A stretch of DNA of 64,000 bases from Roseovarius halotolerans (GTDB lineage Bacteria > Pseudomonadota > Alphaproteobacteria > Rhodobacterales > Rhodobacteraceae), in assembly GCF_900172255.1 (NCBI RefSeq), contig NZ_FWFU01000003.1:62001-126000 (forward strand). Direction: 5' to 3'. The notes below the pieces were generated by a model. It did not search any database. It was not told the origin of the DNA and saw nothing but the letters and a program-made list of their open reading frames with translations. This document shows positions 49,334-57,277 of the stretch, in pieces. The position numbers and the translations under genes are program-made. Each line of letters begins with the position of its first letter. Within the stretch, counting starts at the first letter, position 1.

Positions 49334-50497
49334 TCAGCCGATGGGCATGCGCTGTTCGATGAGGCCGGCCCACCAGCTGCAGCCCGAGGGGATCACCGCA
49401 TCGTTGAAGTCGTAATCGGCACTGTGAACCATCGCCGTGTCGCCATTCCCAACAAGGATATAGGCGCCGGGGCGTTCCTCGAGCATGAAGGCGAAATCCT
49501 CGCCACCCATGACCAGGGGGGCCTCGTCGCATTGTCCCGAGACCGAGCGCGCGACCTCGGCCGCGAAATCGGTCTGGGCGTCATGGTTCACCATCACCGG
49601 GTAGTTGCGTTCATAATCGAGCGTCGCGCGCCCGCCGAACCCCGCCGGGATCGTCTCGCAAAGCGCCTGCATCCGGGTCTCCACCAGGTCGCGCATCTCG
49701 GCGCTGAGCGTGCGGGCGGTGCCGATCATCTCGACGCGGTCGGGAATCACATTGAAGGCGTCCGAGCTGGTCTTGATCGCGGTGACCGAGACGACCGCCT
49801 GCTCGGTCGGATCGACATTGCGGCTGACGATCGTCTGGAGCGCCAGCACGAGGTGGCTTGCGATCACCGTTGGGTCGATCGTGTCATGCGGCTTGGCGGC
49901 ATGGCCGCCCCGCCCTTCGATCACGATCTCGAACTTGTCGGTCGCGGCGAAGAACGGTCCGCTGCGGATCGCGAAACGGCCCTCGGGAATGCCGGGCCAG
50001 TTATGCATCCCGTAGACTTCATCGATGGCGAAACGCTCCATCAGCCCATCAGCGCACATTTCTCGACCGCCGCCGCCGCCTTCTTCGGCAGGCTGGAAGA
50101 TCACGACGCAGGTGCCGTCGAAATTGCGCGTCTCGGCCAGGTAGCGCGCCGCGCCAAGCAGCATCGAGGTATGCCCGTCATGGCCGCAGGCATGCATCTT
50201 GCCCGGCTCCGTCGAAGCATAATCCAGACCTGTCGTCTCGTGGATCGGCAGCGCATCCATGTCGGCGCGCAGCCCCACCACCTTGCCCGATCCGGTCTTG
50301 CGCCCCTTGATCACAGCGACCACCCCTGTGCGCCCCAGCCCCGTCACCACCTCGTCGCAGCCGAAGGCGCGCAGCCTCTCTGCGACCAGGTCGGCGGTGC
50401 GGTGGGTGTCGAACAGCAATTCGGGATGCTGGTGCAGATCGCGCCGCCACGCGGTGATCTCGTCATGGAGTTCGGCGAAACGGTTCTTCACGGGCAT
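49334..50497 (-). CDS. M20 family amidohydrolase / aminoacylase
   Basis: A 387-residue zinc amidohydrolase. WRRDLHQHPELLFD opens the family pattern; GLRADMDALPI and MHACGHDGHTSMLLGAARYLAE contain metal ligands; VVIFQPAEEGGGGGREM carries the catalytic Glu pair. GRGGHAAKPHDTIDPT is the dimerisation domain motif. Such enzymes cleave N-acyl amino acids, hippurate or related amides. AAAGGA precedes the ATG. It is followed in the opposite strand direction by a glycosyltransferase and shares direction with the aminotransferase upstream (28-base gap), so the two may form an operon. Confidence 0.9.
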   Translation of the reverse strand: MPVKNRFAELHDEITAWRRDLHQHPELLFDTHRTADLVAERLRAFGCDEVVTGLGRTGVVAVIKGRKTGSGKVVGLRADMDALPIHETTGLDYASTEPGKMHACGHDGHTSMLLGAARYLAETRNFDGTCVVIFQPAEEGGGGGREMCADGLMERFAIDEVYGMHNWPGIPEGRFAIRSGPFFAATDKFEIVIEGRGGHAAKPHDTIDPTVIASHLVLALQTIVSRNVDPTEQAVVSVTAIKTSSDAFNVIPDRVEMIGTARTLSAEMRDLVETRMQALCETIPAGFGGRATLDYERNYPVMVNHDAQTDFAAEVARSVSGQCDEAPLVMGGEDFAFMLEERPGAYILVGNGDTAMVHSADYDFNDAVIPSGCSWWAGLIEQRMPIG

Positions 50498-50525
50498 GGG
50501 TCTGTCCTTTGTCCGGGTGCGGCCT

Positions 50526-51779
50526 TCAGGCCACGACCTGTTGCATGGCCGAGAGGAAGCGGCGCACCTCGTCCTCGGTATTGTAATGACTCATCGACAC
50601 GCGCACGCACTCATCGAACCCCAGCGGGCCAAGCACATTGCCGCAATAATGGTCATTCTTGCGGATATGCACCCGGATGCCGTTCTCGCGCAGATGCGCC
50701 ACCAGGTCCGCCGCGCCGATGGACCGGCAGCGCAGCGACACCACGCCCTCGCGCCCCTCGATGGCGGTACCGCCGATGATCTCGACCCCCGGCATGTCCG
50801 CCAGTCCCGGCAGATTGCCTGCGCCCTGCATCATGGCGCGCGTCAGGCCCTGTTCCTGGGCGCGGATCGCATGCGCCGCGGCCTCCAGCCTGACGCGGCG
50901 GTCGGCACTGTCGCTGAACGCGCCGCCCAGCCACTCGAGATAGTCCACCACATCCGAAAACGCCGCATAGGCGCCGGTATCGCGCGTGCCCATCTCCCAG
51001 TTTGCCGCCGGGCCGTTGCGGATCTGCTCCTTGGGGCAATCGGTCAGCCGGTCCGAGGCCCAGCCGACCCCGTAACCATGCCGCGAGAACATCTTGTAGG
51101 GCGAGATCGCGTAGCCATCCGCGCCGATGGCATCCACATCGACCGCCCCGTGGCTGGCATGCTGGATGCCGTCGACGATGATGAAACACTCGGGCGCAAC
51201 CTCGCGGATCGCCGCCGCGATCGCCTCGACATCGACCGCCATGCCCGTGACCGGCGAGGTATGCACAATGCTGGCGACGCGGGTCTCGGGCGTCAGCGCC
51301 GCGCGATAGGCGGCCACATCCACCGTGCCGCTTGCATCGTCATGCGCCACGCTCACCAGCGGGCGGCCCGTCACCTCGGCCCAACGGCTCATGGCGCTGG
51401 CCGATGCCGGATGTTCCAGCGTCGAGCCCAGCATCATGCCCCCCGGTTGCGCCCCGAGCGCGGCGGTTCGGACCAGGCGAAACAGCACCTCGGTGCCGCT
51501 TTCACCGACAAAGACCTGCCCGCCGCGCGCATTGAAGAACAGCGCCATGTCGGCCTTGCCGCGTGCGATCGCCGCCATCAGCGCCGCCGAGGCCGCATTG
51601 TCCCGCCCCTGGTTGTCGGGATAACCGGCATAGGCCGCGGATGTCTCGATCACCGATTTCAGCCGCAGCGCGCCGCCCGCATTCTCGAAAAAGATGCGCG
51701 GCCCCTCAAAGGGGCAGGCCTCGACATGTGCGAAACGTGCGCGCACGGCCTCCATCAGGCCGGGGGTCTGGGCGATCAT
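50526..51779 (-). CDS. Aminotransferase class V-fold PLP enzyme
   Basis: A 417-residue fold-type I enzyme resembling cysteine desulfurases/selenocysteine lyases: IFFENAGGALRLKSVIE, STLEHPASASAMSRWAE, FIIVDGIQHASHGAVDVDAIGADGYAISPYKMFSRHGYGVGW with the PLP Lys in PYKMFS. The loop Cys that accepts sulfur in true desulfurases is not clearly identifiable, so activity is unsure. The ATG at 51779 was chosen from GAAGG seven bases upstream; an in-frame start at 51824 is possible. It is divergent from a YeeE/YedE transporter, which hints at sulfur metabolism. Confidence 0.85.
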   Translation of the reverse strand: MIAQTPGLMEAVRARFAHVEACPFEGPRIFFENAGGALRLKSVIETSAAYAGYPDNQGRDNAASAALMAAIARGKADMALFFNARGGQVFVGESGTEVLFRLVRTAALGAQPGGMMLGSTLEHPASASAMSRWAEVTGRPLVSVAHDDASGTVDVAAYRAALTPETRVASIVHTSPVTGMAVDVEAIAAAIREVAPECFIIVDGIQHASHGAVDVDAIGADGYAISPYKMFSRHGYGVGWASDRLTDCPKEQIRNGPAANWEMGTRDTGAYAAFSDVVDYLEWLGGAFSDSADRRVRLEAAAHAIRAQEQGLTRAMMQGAGNLPGLADMPGVEIIGGTAIEGREGVVSLRCRSIGAADLVAHLRENGIRVHIRKNDHYCGNVLGPLGFDECVRVSMSHYNTEDEVRRFLSAMQQVVA

Positions 51780-52081
51780 GGTGCTGCCTTCCACTGGGAT
51801 TGGTCGTCTCTCGGGGGTCGACAATCCGCCAGCGCCGGGCGGAATTCAAGCCCCAAGCCCGTCGATGCGCACGCAAGGCGAAAAAGGACCGGGATCGCCC
51901 CCGCCCGACAACAGCCGAACACATCGGCACCGAGAGACGCACGCGCAAGACAGGCGTTCTAAGGAACTGCGCAAACCGGAACATGGTCCCGCTCAAGCCG
52001 GGGGTGACATATCGAGATATGCTTGATCGTGCATGGATTCGGCCTCATCTGGGACAAAATTCCTGTTCTGGGGGAGAGACC
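51780..52081. other. Intergenic region between divergent PLP enzyme and YeeE genes
   Basis: These 302 bases hold no gene I can support. The only clear structure is the palindrome at 52008-52021. Apparent reading frames through it are continuations of antisense frames of the aminotransferase. Confidence 0.6.
52008..52021. promoter_or_regulatory. Palindromic operator candidate upstream of YeeE gene
   Basis: CATATC-GA-GATATG, a perfect 14-bp inverted repeat, AT-rich against a GC-rich background, 60 bases before the transporter ATG. Sulfur-responsive ArsR-type repressors often control such transporters, but the binding protein is unknown. Confidence 0.45.
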
Positions 52082-53125
52082 ATGTTTGAATCTCTGGGTT
52101 TCGAGACCCTGACGGCACCGCAAGCGGCGATCTGGTTCGCGCTTGGGCTGGGCGTCGTCTTCGGCGCGCTCGCGCAGGTGACGCGGTTCTGCCTGCGCCG
52201 TGCGCTGGTGGGCGAGGATCGCCGGCAGGCCGCCGGCGTCTGGCTGACGGCGCTGGCCGTTGCCGTTCTGGGCACGCAGGGCGCCGTGGCCTTGGGCTGG
52301 ATCGGGTTCGGCGATCATCGCTTCATGGCCAGTGAATTGCCGGTTCTGGCGATTGTCGCCGGCGGGCTGATGTTCGGCGCGGGCATGGTGCTGACGCGCG
52401 GCTGCATCTCGCGCCTGACGGTGCTGAGCGGCTCGGGCAACCTGCGCGCGCTTCTGGTGCTGCTGGTCTTCGCGGTGACCGCCCATGCCGCGCTCAAGGG
52501 CGTGCTGGCGCCGCTGCGCACATCGCTCGGCTCGGTCACTCTGGGGCTCGACAGCGCGGCGCTGCCGGGCAGCCCGCTGATCTGGACGGCGCTGATCGTG
52601 ATCGGCGCGCTGGCCGTTGCACTGCGCTCGGGCAACCGTCCCGTCATGCTGGCGCTGGCGGCGCTGATCGGGCTTCTGGTGCCGCTCGCATGGGTCGGCA
52701 CGGGCTATGTGCTTTATGACGACTTCGACCCGATCGCGATGGAGTCGCTGTCCTTCACCTCGCCGGCGGCGGAATCGATGTTCTACACCGTCGCCGCCTC
52801 GGCGATCCCGGCAAGCTTCGGCACCGGGCTGGTCGGTGGCGTGCTGGTCGGGGCGCTGGCTGCAGCGCTGCTGAGCGGCAGCTTCGCATGGCAGAGCTTT
52901 GAAAGCCCCCGCCAGACCGGCCGCTACATGGCGGGCGCGGTGCTGATGGGGCTGGGCGGCGTGCTGGCCGGTGGCTGCACCGTCGGCGCGGGCCTTTCGG
53001 GTGTCCCGACACTGTCGGTGGCCGCCGTGCTGGCGATCCTGTCGATCGTTGCGGGCGGGCTTGTGACCGACCGCGCCCTGCGCGGCGTGCCCGCGCGGAT
53101 GGCGCATCCTCACCCCGCCGAGTGA
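52082..53125 (+). CDS. YeeE/YedE family (sulfur-compound) transporter
   Basis: A 347-residue membrane protein with about nine to ten hydrophobic helices in two related halves. TRFCLRRALVGEDRRQAAGVWL and GAGMVLTRGCISRLTVLSGSGNLRALLVL occur in the first half, LGGVLAGGCTVGAGLSGVPTLS in the second. The conserved cysteines in RFC, RGC and GGC motifs are those that relay thiosulfate in YeeE. Single-chain two-half versions are typical. The substrate is probably thiosulfate or a related sulfur anion (inferred). GGGGGAGAG precedes the ATG. Confidence 0.9.
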   Translation: MFESLGFETLTAPQAAIWFALGLGVVFGALAQVTRFCLRRALVGEDRRQAAGVWLTALAVAVLGTQGAVALGWIGFGDHRFMASELPVLAIVAGGLMFGAGMVLTRGCISRLTVLSGSGNLRALLVLLVFAVTAHAALKGVLAPLRTSLGSVTLGLDSAALPGSPLIWTALIVIGALAVALRSGNRPVMLALAALIGLLVPLAWVGTGYVLYDDFDPIAMESLSFTSPAAESMFYTVAASAIPASFGTGLVGGVLVGALAAALLSGSFAWQSFESPRQTGRYMAGAVLMGLGGVLAGGCTVGAGLSGVPTLSVAAVLAILSIVAGGLVTDRALRGVPARMAHPHPAE

Positions 53126-53147
53126 CCCCATCTACAGGCGGATCGAG

Positions 53148-53172
53148 CGACCCCGGCCATCAGCCGGGGTCG
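53148..53172 (+). terminator. Terminator after the YeeE gene
   Basis: A perfect 10-bp stem, CGACCCCGGC/GCCGGGGTCG, with a five-base loop. It lies 22 bases past the stop. Only a weak T-rich tail (TCTGCGTTCG) follows. Confidence 0.65.
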
Positions 53173-53257
53173 TCTGCGTTCGTGCCGTGTGCCCTTGTGC
53201 GCCCGGCGCGGAACGCTAGGATGCGCCGCAGCTTGAATCCGAACCGGTTTGATTGAA

Positions 53258-53650
53258 ATGTATGAATACAAGGTGCTTCCCGCACCGACCAAGGGAAAGA
53301 AGGCCGCTGGCCTCAAGGGCCCGGCGCAGCGTTTCGCACACGCGCTCGAAGCGACCATGAACGAGGTGGCCGCGGATGGCTGGGAATACCATCGCTCCGA
53401 TATCCTGCCCTCCGAAGAGCGTCAGGGCCTGACATCAAGCCAGACGGTCTATCGCAGCGTGCTGGTGTTTCGCCGCCCCCTGCATGCGCCGCTGGCCGAT
53501 CTGCCGCCGGTGGCGGCACCCGCCGAGGACAGTGCCGGGGATAACCCGGATATCGTCGCGAATGAGGACACTGCGGCCGGGGCCGATCCCATCGACGAAA
53601 CGGAAACCGAAACCGAGCCGGACCAATCAAAGGAGCCTCCGCGCGGCTGA
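53258..53650 (+). CDS. DUF4177 domain protein
   Basis: A 130-residue protein. The first 75 residues match the DUF4177 layout: MYEYKVLPAPTKGKK, FAHALEATMNEVAADGWEYHRSDILP and YRSVLVFRRP, a small beta-alpha-beta fold. The C-terminal 50 residues are acidic and disordered (DETETETEPDQSKEP). The ATG at 53258 is used; a TTG three codons upstream is possible. Function unknown; cytosolic. Confidence 0.78.
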   Translation: MYEYKVLPAPTKGKKAAGLKGPAQRFAHALEATMNEVAADGWEYHRSDILPSEERQGLTSSQTVYRSVLVFRRPLHAPLADLPPVAAPAEDSAGDNPDIVANEDTAAGADPIDETETETEPDQSKEPPRG

Positions 53651-53981
53651 GCGCGCATCAGGGGGGCGCAGCGCCTGCCGGTTTCAGCGGGCCATCACGG
53701 CTCGGATCAGCCCCCGCCTTGCGATCCCGCGCGATCCGTGTCATCAACTCCGGCTCCGCACGCGGCGGCTCGCAGGTGTCATCCGCTCTCGCCGCCCGCC
53801 CGATCATCGGCCTGGCCCCAACGGGCCTCGCCAGCATTGTGCATTACCTCTGAGCGATCCGCGCGTCTGTTACCAAAACTTCGCGGATTTCCGCTGCAAC
53901 ACTCAATTTTTTCGGTCCAGCCCCCTTCAATTCACCCTCGTTTGGAATAAACTCCTCGCTCCGAGTCGCAAAGGTAGAGCC
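53651..53981. other. Intergenic region upstream of the J-domain gene
   Basis: 331 bases with one possible small minus-strand gene (53658-53837) and an AT-richer stretch from about 53870 to 53960 that is the likely promoter region of the J-domain protein gene. Nothing else is recognisable. Confidence 0.5.
53658..53837 (-). CDS. Possible small protein, 59 residues
   Basis: An open frame starting MLARPVGARPMIGRAARADD and continuing with EPELMTRIARDRKAGADPSR to a stop at 53658. AGAGG lies nine bases before the ATG; a shorter start at 53807 gives 49 residues. It ends 8 bases from the convergent DUF4177 gene. Arg/Ala/Pro-rich composition is expected by chance in GC-rich DNA, so this is a weak candidate. 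No homology is recognised. Confidence 0.25.
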   Translation of the reverse strand: MLARPVGARPMIGRAARADDTCEPPRAEPELMTRIARDRKAGADPSRDGPLKPAGAAPP

Positions 53982-54605
53982 ATGTCCAAGACAGACCCAT
54001 TCGGTTTCGACATGTCGGTTTCGTCCGCGAAAAAGAACAATCCGCGTGGACGTCGTGGCATGTCGGGCGCCTCAGAAACCTCGACTCGCATCTGCGAGAA
54101 AGAGGGCTGCAACCAACCCGGCAAGTATCGCGCGCCCAAGGCGCCGGACGTGCTGGATGACTTCTATTGGTTCTGCAAGGATCATGTGCGCGAGTACAAT
54201 CAGCAGTGGAATTTCTTCCACGGCACCACCGAAGCCGAGATGAATGCCCAGATGTCCAAGGACAAGGTCTGGGAGCGCGAAACGAAATCCTTCGTCGATC
54301 CCGAACAGCGCGCGTGGTCACGCCTCGGAATCGAAGACCCGCATCAGGTTCTGGGCGGCAATGCCACGCAGAACCCCGGCCGGGTCAAGGCTGGCGGGCG
54401 CAAGCTGCCCCCCACCGAGCGCCGTGCGATCGAGATACTCGAAGCCAAGGACGACTGGACCAAGACCGAGATCCGCAAGGCCTACAAGGCGTTGATCAAA
54501 GTGCTGCACCCCGACATCAACGGTGGCGACCGCAGCCAGGAAGAACAGCTGCAACAGGTTGTCTGGGCCTGGGACCAGATCAAGCAGAGCCGCAATTTCA
54601 AGTAA
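53982..54605 (+). CDS. J-domain (DnaJ-like) protein with Cys-rich region
   Basis: A 207-residue protein. The C-terminal 65 residues form a J domain: AIEILEAKDDWTKTEIRKAYKALIKVLHPDINGGD, with the HPD triad that stimulates Hsp70. The N-terminal part contains CEKEGCNQPGKYRAPKAP and DFYWFCKDH, a probable zinc site (three Cys and one His). The family sits next to cobS-cobT in many alphaproteobacteria, suggesting a chaperone role for that system (inferred from context). Here four minus-strand genes separate it from cobS. AAAGG lies before the ATG. Confidence 0.88.
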   Translation: MSKTDPFGFDMSVSSAKKNNPRGRRGMSGASETSTRICEKEGCNQPGKYRAPKAPDVLDDFYWFCKDHVREYNQQWNFFHGTTEAEMNAQMSKDKVWERETKSFVDPEQRAWSRLGIEDPHQVLGGNATQNPGRVKAGGRKLPPTERRAIEILEAKDDWTKTEIRKAYKALIKVLHPDINGGDRSQEEQLQQVVWAWDQIKQSRNFK

Positions 54606-54613
54606 ACAGGTCG

Positions 54614-54637
54614 GCAGGACCGCCGTGACGGTCCTGC
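54614..54637. terminator. Hairpin between J-domain gene and msrB
   Basis: GCAGGACCG pairs with CGGTCCTGC over nine bases with a six-base loop, in the 52 bases between convergent genes. Short A/T-rich flanks on both sides make a bidirectional terminator plausible. Confidence 0.7.
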
Positions 54638-54657
54638 AATTGCACCCTCGAACCGGC

Positions 54658-55131
54658 TCAGGCCGCCTTGAACACCAGGCTCACGCCGTTGATGCAGTGG
54701 CGCTTGCCGGTGGGTTCGGGACCATCATCGAAGATATGGCCCAGATGGCTGCCGCACCGGCTGCAGTGGCATTCGGTGCGCGGGATCACCAGCTTCCAGT
54801 CGCGCTTGGTGGCGACGGCACCCTCGTCGATCGCCTGCCAGAAGCTCGGCCAGCCGGTCTTGCTGTCGAACTTGTGCTCGCTTGAGTAAAGCGGCAGATC
54901 GCAGCCACGGCACAGATACGTGCCCTTGGTCTTCTGGTCATGCAGCGGCGAGGAGAAGGCCCTCTCGGTGCTCTCCTCGCGCATCACGGCATATTCGGTG
55001 TCGCTCAGCATGGCCTTCCACTCGGCCTCGCTGCGGGTGACTTCAAAACGTTCGTCGGCCCCGCCGCGACCGGCAAGCGACAGGCCGGTCCCGGCAAGAA
55101 GGGTCGTTGCGATAAAGCTGCGGCGGTTCAT
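54658..55131 (-). CDS. msrB: Peptide-methionine (R)-S-oxide reductase, Tat-exported
   Basis: A 157-residue protein reducing methionine-R-sulfoxide. Zinc cysteines are in YLCRGCDLPLYSS and TECHCSRCGSHLGHIF; the catalytic Cys is in GKRHCINGVSL. Unlike the cytosolic enzyme it begins MNRRSFIATTLLAGTGLSLA, a twin-arginine signal, so it should work in the periplasm folded with its zinc. It is downstream of a fasciclin gene in the same direction, with a hairpin between. Repair of oxidised envelope proteins is the likely role. Confidence 0.93.
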   Translation of the reverse strand: MNRRSFIATTLLAGTGLSLAGRGGADERFEVTRSEAEWKAMLSDTEYAVMREESTERAFSSPLHDQKTKGTYLCRGCDLPLYSSEHKFDSKTGWPSFWQAIDEGAVATKRDWKLVIPRTECHCSRCGSHLGHIFDDGPEPTGKRHCINGVSLVFKAA

Positions 55132-55178
55132 GACGGACCTCCCAAGGTCGTTTCGGGTATAGTATCAAAGATGCGCAA

Positions 55179-55210
55179 TGCGGGGCCGCGGCACAATGCA
55201 CGGCCCCGCA
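55179..55210 (-). terminator. Terminator-like hairpin after the fasciclin gene
   Basis: TGCGGGGCCG and CGGCCCCGCA form a 10-bp stem around a 12-base loop, 18 bases past the fasciclin stop and 48 before the msrB start. It may reduce read-through into msrB. Confidence 0.6.
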
Positions 55211-55227
55211 CAATCAGGTGATCGATC

Positions 55228-55785
55228 TTACGACTGCGGGGGCAGGATCACCCGGTCGACCACATGGATGACGCCATTCGACTGTTCGACATCGGCAATG
55301 GTGACGGTAATGGTGCGGCCACGCTCGTCTTCCAGCATGATCTTGTCACCTTCATAGGTGGCCTGCAGCGTGCAGGTCCCCAGCGTCGGCACCGGGTGCA
55401 CGCCGCCGTCATCGTCGATCATGCCCTTGATCGCCATCGACATCGCATCGGCGCCGACAACATGGCATTTCAGGATATTGGCCAGCTGATCCTTGGCCGC
55501 CGGCTCCAGCAAGGCTTCGACGGTGCCTTCCTTGAGCATGCCGAAAGCATCGTCAGTGGGCGCGAACACGGTGAACGGCCCCTCGGAATTCAGCACATCG
55601 ACCAGCCCTGCGGCCTTGACGGCGGCAACCAGCGTCTCGTGGTCCTTCGAGTTGACGGCATTCTCGACAATGGTCTTGTCGGCATACATCGCTGCGCCGC
55701 CCACCATCGGGTTCTCTGCGCTGGCAATACCTGCGCTCAGGCCCAGAACGGCTGCGGTCGTGGCGAAAAGTGTCTTGCTGAACAT
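55228..55785 (-). CDS. Fasciclin-domain secreted protein
   Basis: A 185-residue protein. A Sec signal peptide (MFSKTLFATTAAVLGLSAGI, cleavage after ASA) is followed by one fasciclin (FAS1) domain: ETLVAAVKAAGLVDVLNSEGPFTVFAPTDDAF (split) is the H1 box, and GVIHVVDRVILPP is the H2 box. Such proteins act in adhesion or the periplasm in bacteria. It sits directly downstream of the anti-sigma gene (88-base gap), mirroring the SigK-RskA-controlled fasciclin proteins MPT70/MPT83 of mycobacteria. AAGGAGG precedes the ATG at 55785; an in-frame start 21 bases upstream lacks that support. Confidence 0.92.
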   Translation of the reverse strand: MFSKTLFATTAAVLGLSAGIASAENPMVGGAAMYADKTIVENAVNSKDHETLVAAVKAAGLVDVLNSEGPFTVFAPTDDAFGMLKEGTVEALLEPAAKDQLANILKCHVVGADAMSMAIKGMIDDDGGVHPVPTLGTCTLQATYEGDKIMLEDERGRTITVTIADVEQSNGVIHVVDRVILPPQS

Positions 55786-55873
55786 GGTGTTCCTCCTTGG
55801 TTTCAACCGGGCGCGATTGCCCGGAGACGCCCGAAGCCACGCGGCCCCGCTCAGGAAGTTTCACAATGTCCGT

Positions 55874-56581
55874 TCACGTGTTCGTGATCGCGCCCACGGC
55901 CAGCACGGCGCCGGTCGGCGCGCCGGTGGGCGAGCCGCCCTCGGGCTCGTCCGAAACCGCCAGCGCCGCACCGTCAAGACGCGCGCGCAGGGGTTCGGGC
56001 ACCGTCACGCTGGCTCTGCGCGCCTCGGGCAGAACACCCAGCGACACCGGTGCATCATCGCCCGCGATCAGCCACAGCTCCAGTGCGCGCCCGCTCGCCG
56101 CCTCGCCGCGCGCCCGCTCAAGATGGAACCGGCCCGCCTCCGCATCATAGGCCGCGGAAATGAGCAGGCTTTCATCCTCGGCGGCCAGTTGCGCCACATA
56201 GGCCGGCGCGTCGGGCGGCTGTGGCCCGCGCTCGGGCAGGCCGGTTGCAAAGATCAGCACCAGCGCCAGCACCGACGCCGTGAGCCCGCCCAACAGCCAG
56301 CGGAACCATTGCAGCCCCCCTTCCCTTGCCGTGGCCGCGTCATCGCCGCCGAACAGGCGCGTCATCACCGCGCCATGCAGGTGCACGGGCGGTGCGACCG
56401 GCGCGATCGGGTCGGTCAGCGCCGCCAGGTCTTCGGCCCATTGGGCATAGAGAACGCGCAACTCGGGTTCATGCGCCAGACGCGATTCAAAGGCGGCCGC
56501 CTCTTCGGGCGACAGCAGGCCCAGGGCATATTCCCCGGCCAGCGCCTTGTCGGCATCGCGTTCGGGCATCTCATCGCTCAT
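55874..56581 (-). CDS. RskA-like membrane anti-sigma factor
   Basis: A 235-residue protein. The N-terminal cytosolic domain (EYALGLLSPEEAAAFESRLAHEPELRVLYAQW, shortened) matches the anti-sigma-K type. A single transmembrane helix follows (WLLGGLTASVLALVLIFATG, roughly residues 95-115). The extracytoplasmic C-terminal domain has LELWLIAGDDAPVSLGVL, typical of RskA. No HxxxCxxC zinc motif of ZAS anti-sigma factors is present. It binds and inhibits the sigma factor encoded just upstream; its ATG overlaps that gene by four bases. The signal that releases the sigma factor is unknown. Confidence 0.9.
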   Translation of the reverse strand: MSDEMPERDADKALAGEYALGLLSPEEAAAFESRLAHEPELRVLYAQWAEDLAALTDPIAPVAPPVHLHGAVMTRLFGGDDAATAREGGLQWFRWLLGGLTASVLALVLIFATGLPERGPQPPDAPAYVAQLAAEDESLLISAAYDAEAGRFHLERARGEAASGRALELWLIAGDDAPVSLGVLPEARRASVTVPEPLRARLDGAALAVSDEPEGGSPTGAPTGAVLAVGAITNT

Positions 56582-57132
56582 CGCGACAGGCACTCCCTCA
56601 GTTTCAACAGGCTGCGTCGCAGCCAGGTTCTCATCGTGTTCAGCGGCACGTCGAAACGTTCCGCCAGCTCGACATAGCTCTCGCCATCAAGATAGGCGCC
56701 CCGAACCGCCTCCGCATGGCCCGAATCAAGCTCGTCAAAGCAATCATCGAGCCGTGCGCCCTCGGACGCCGCGATCACGCGGGCCTCGGGGCCGGGCGCG
56801 GGATCGGCCTGCGCCTCGGCCATGTCGGTGCCGTCACTCTCGCCTGCCCGTGCCGCACGGCGCCGGCGCAGCCGGTCGATGGCGGCATTTCGGGCGATCG
56901 TGATCAGCCAGGTCATCGGGCTCAACCCGTTCACCTGGTAGCGCCCGGCATGGTTCCAGATCCTGACATAGATGTCCTGCAACACCTCTTCCGCTTCGGC
57001 CCGGTTATCCAACACACGCAGGCAGATGCCGAAAAGTTTCGCCGATGTCGCCAAATAGAGCGCGTCAAAGGCCGCCCGGTCTCCCAGGGCAGCCTTTCCC
57101 AGCCAAGCTTCTATCTCGTTGCGCGTCGCCAT
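56578..57132 (-). CDS. ECF sigma factor, SigK/RpoE type
   Basis: A 184-residue RNA polymerase sigma factor of the extracytoplasmic-function class. Region 2 reads FDALYLATSAKLFGICLRVL and EEVLQDIYVRIWNHAGRY with SPMTWLITIARNAAIDRLRRRR; region 4 is ESYVELAERFDVPLNTMRTW plus LRRSLLKLREC. A co-transcribed anti-sigma gene overlaps its stop. It is divergent from cobS across 145 bases. Likely targets are its own operon, the fasciclin gene and perhaps msrB. I could not find an unambiguous shared promoter motif by eye. Confidence 0.93.
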   Translation of the reverse strand: MATRNEIEAWLGKAALGDRAAFDALYLATSAKLFGICLRVLDNRAEAEEVLQDIYVRIWNHAGRYQVNGLSPMTWLITIARNAAIDRLRRRRAARAGESDGTDMAEAQADPAPGPEARVIAASEGARLDDCFDELDSGHAEAVRGAYLDGESYVELAERFDVPLNTMRTWLRRSLLKLRECLSR

Positions 57133-57277
57133 TGCCCCGGTCTACCTCAAAGCCGCGCGCGACAACAGTGCCGCCTTGAAGGGCGCGCCCCGATTTCGCC
57201 CCTTCCCCTTGCCCTTTCGCGCGATTTGTTGCACGACAGAGCCCGATTGAGATCACCGATACTGAAGGACCGCGCGA

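Noticed and set aside
57133-57277. Possible common ECF promoter motif for the sigma, fasciclin and msrB genes
   Set aside because: GAAA-containing words occur before each gene but spacing and -10 partners do not agree by eye, so no motif is claimed.
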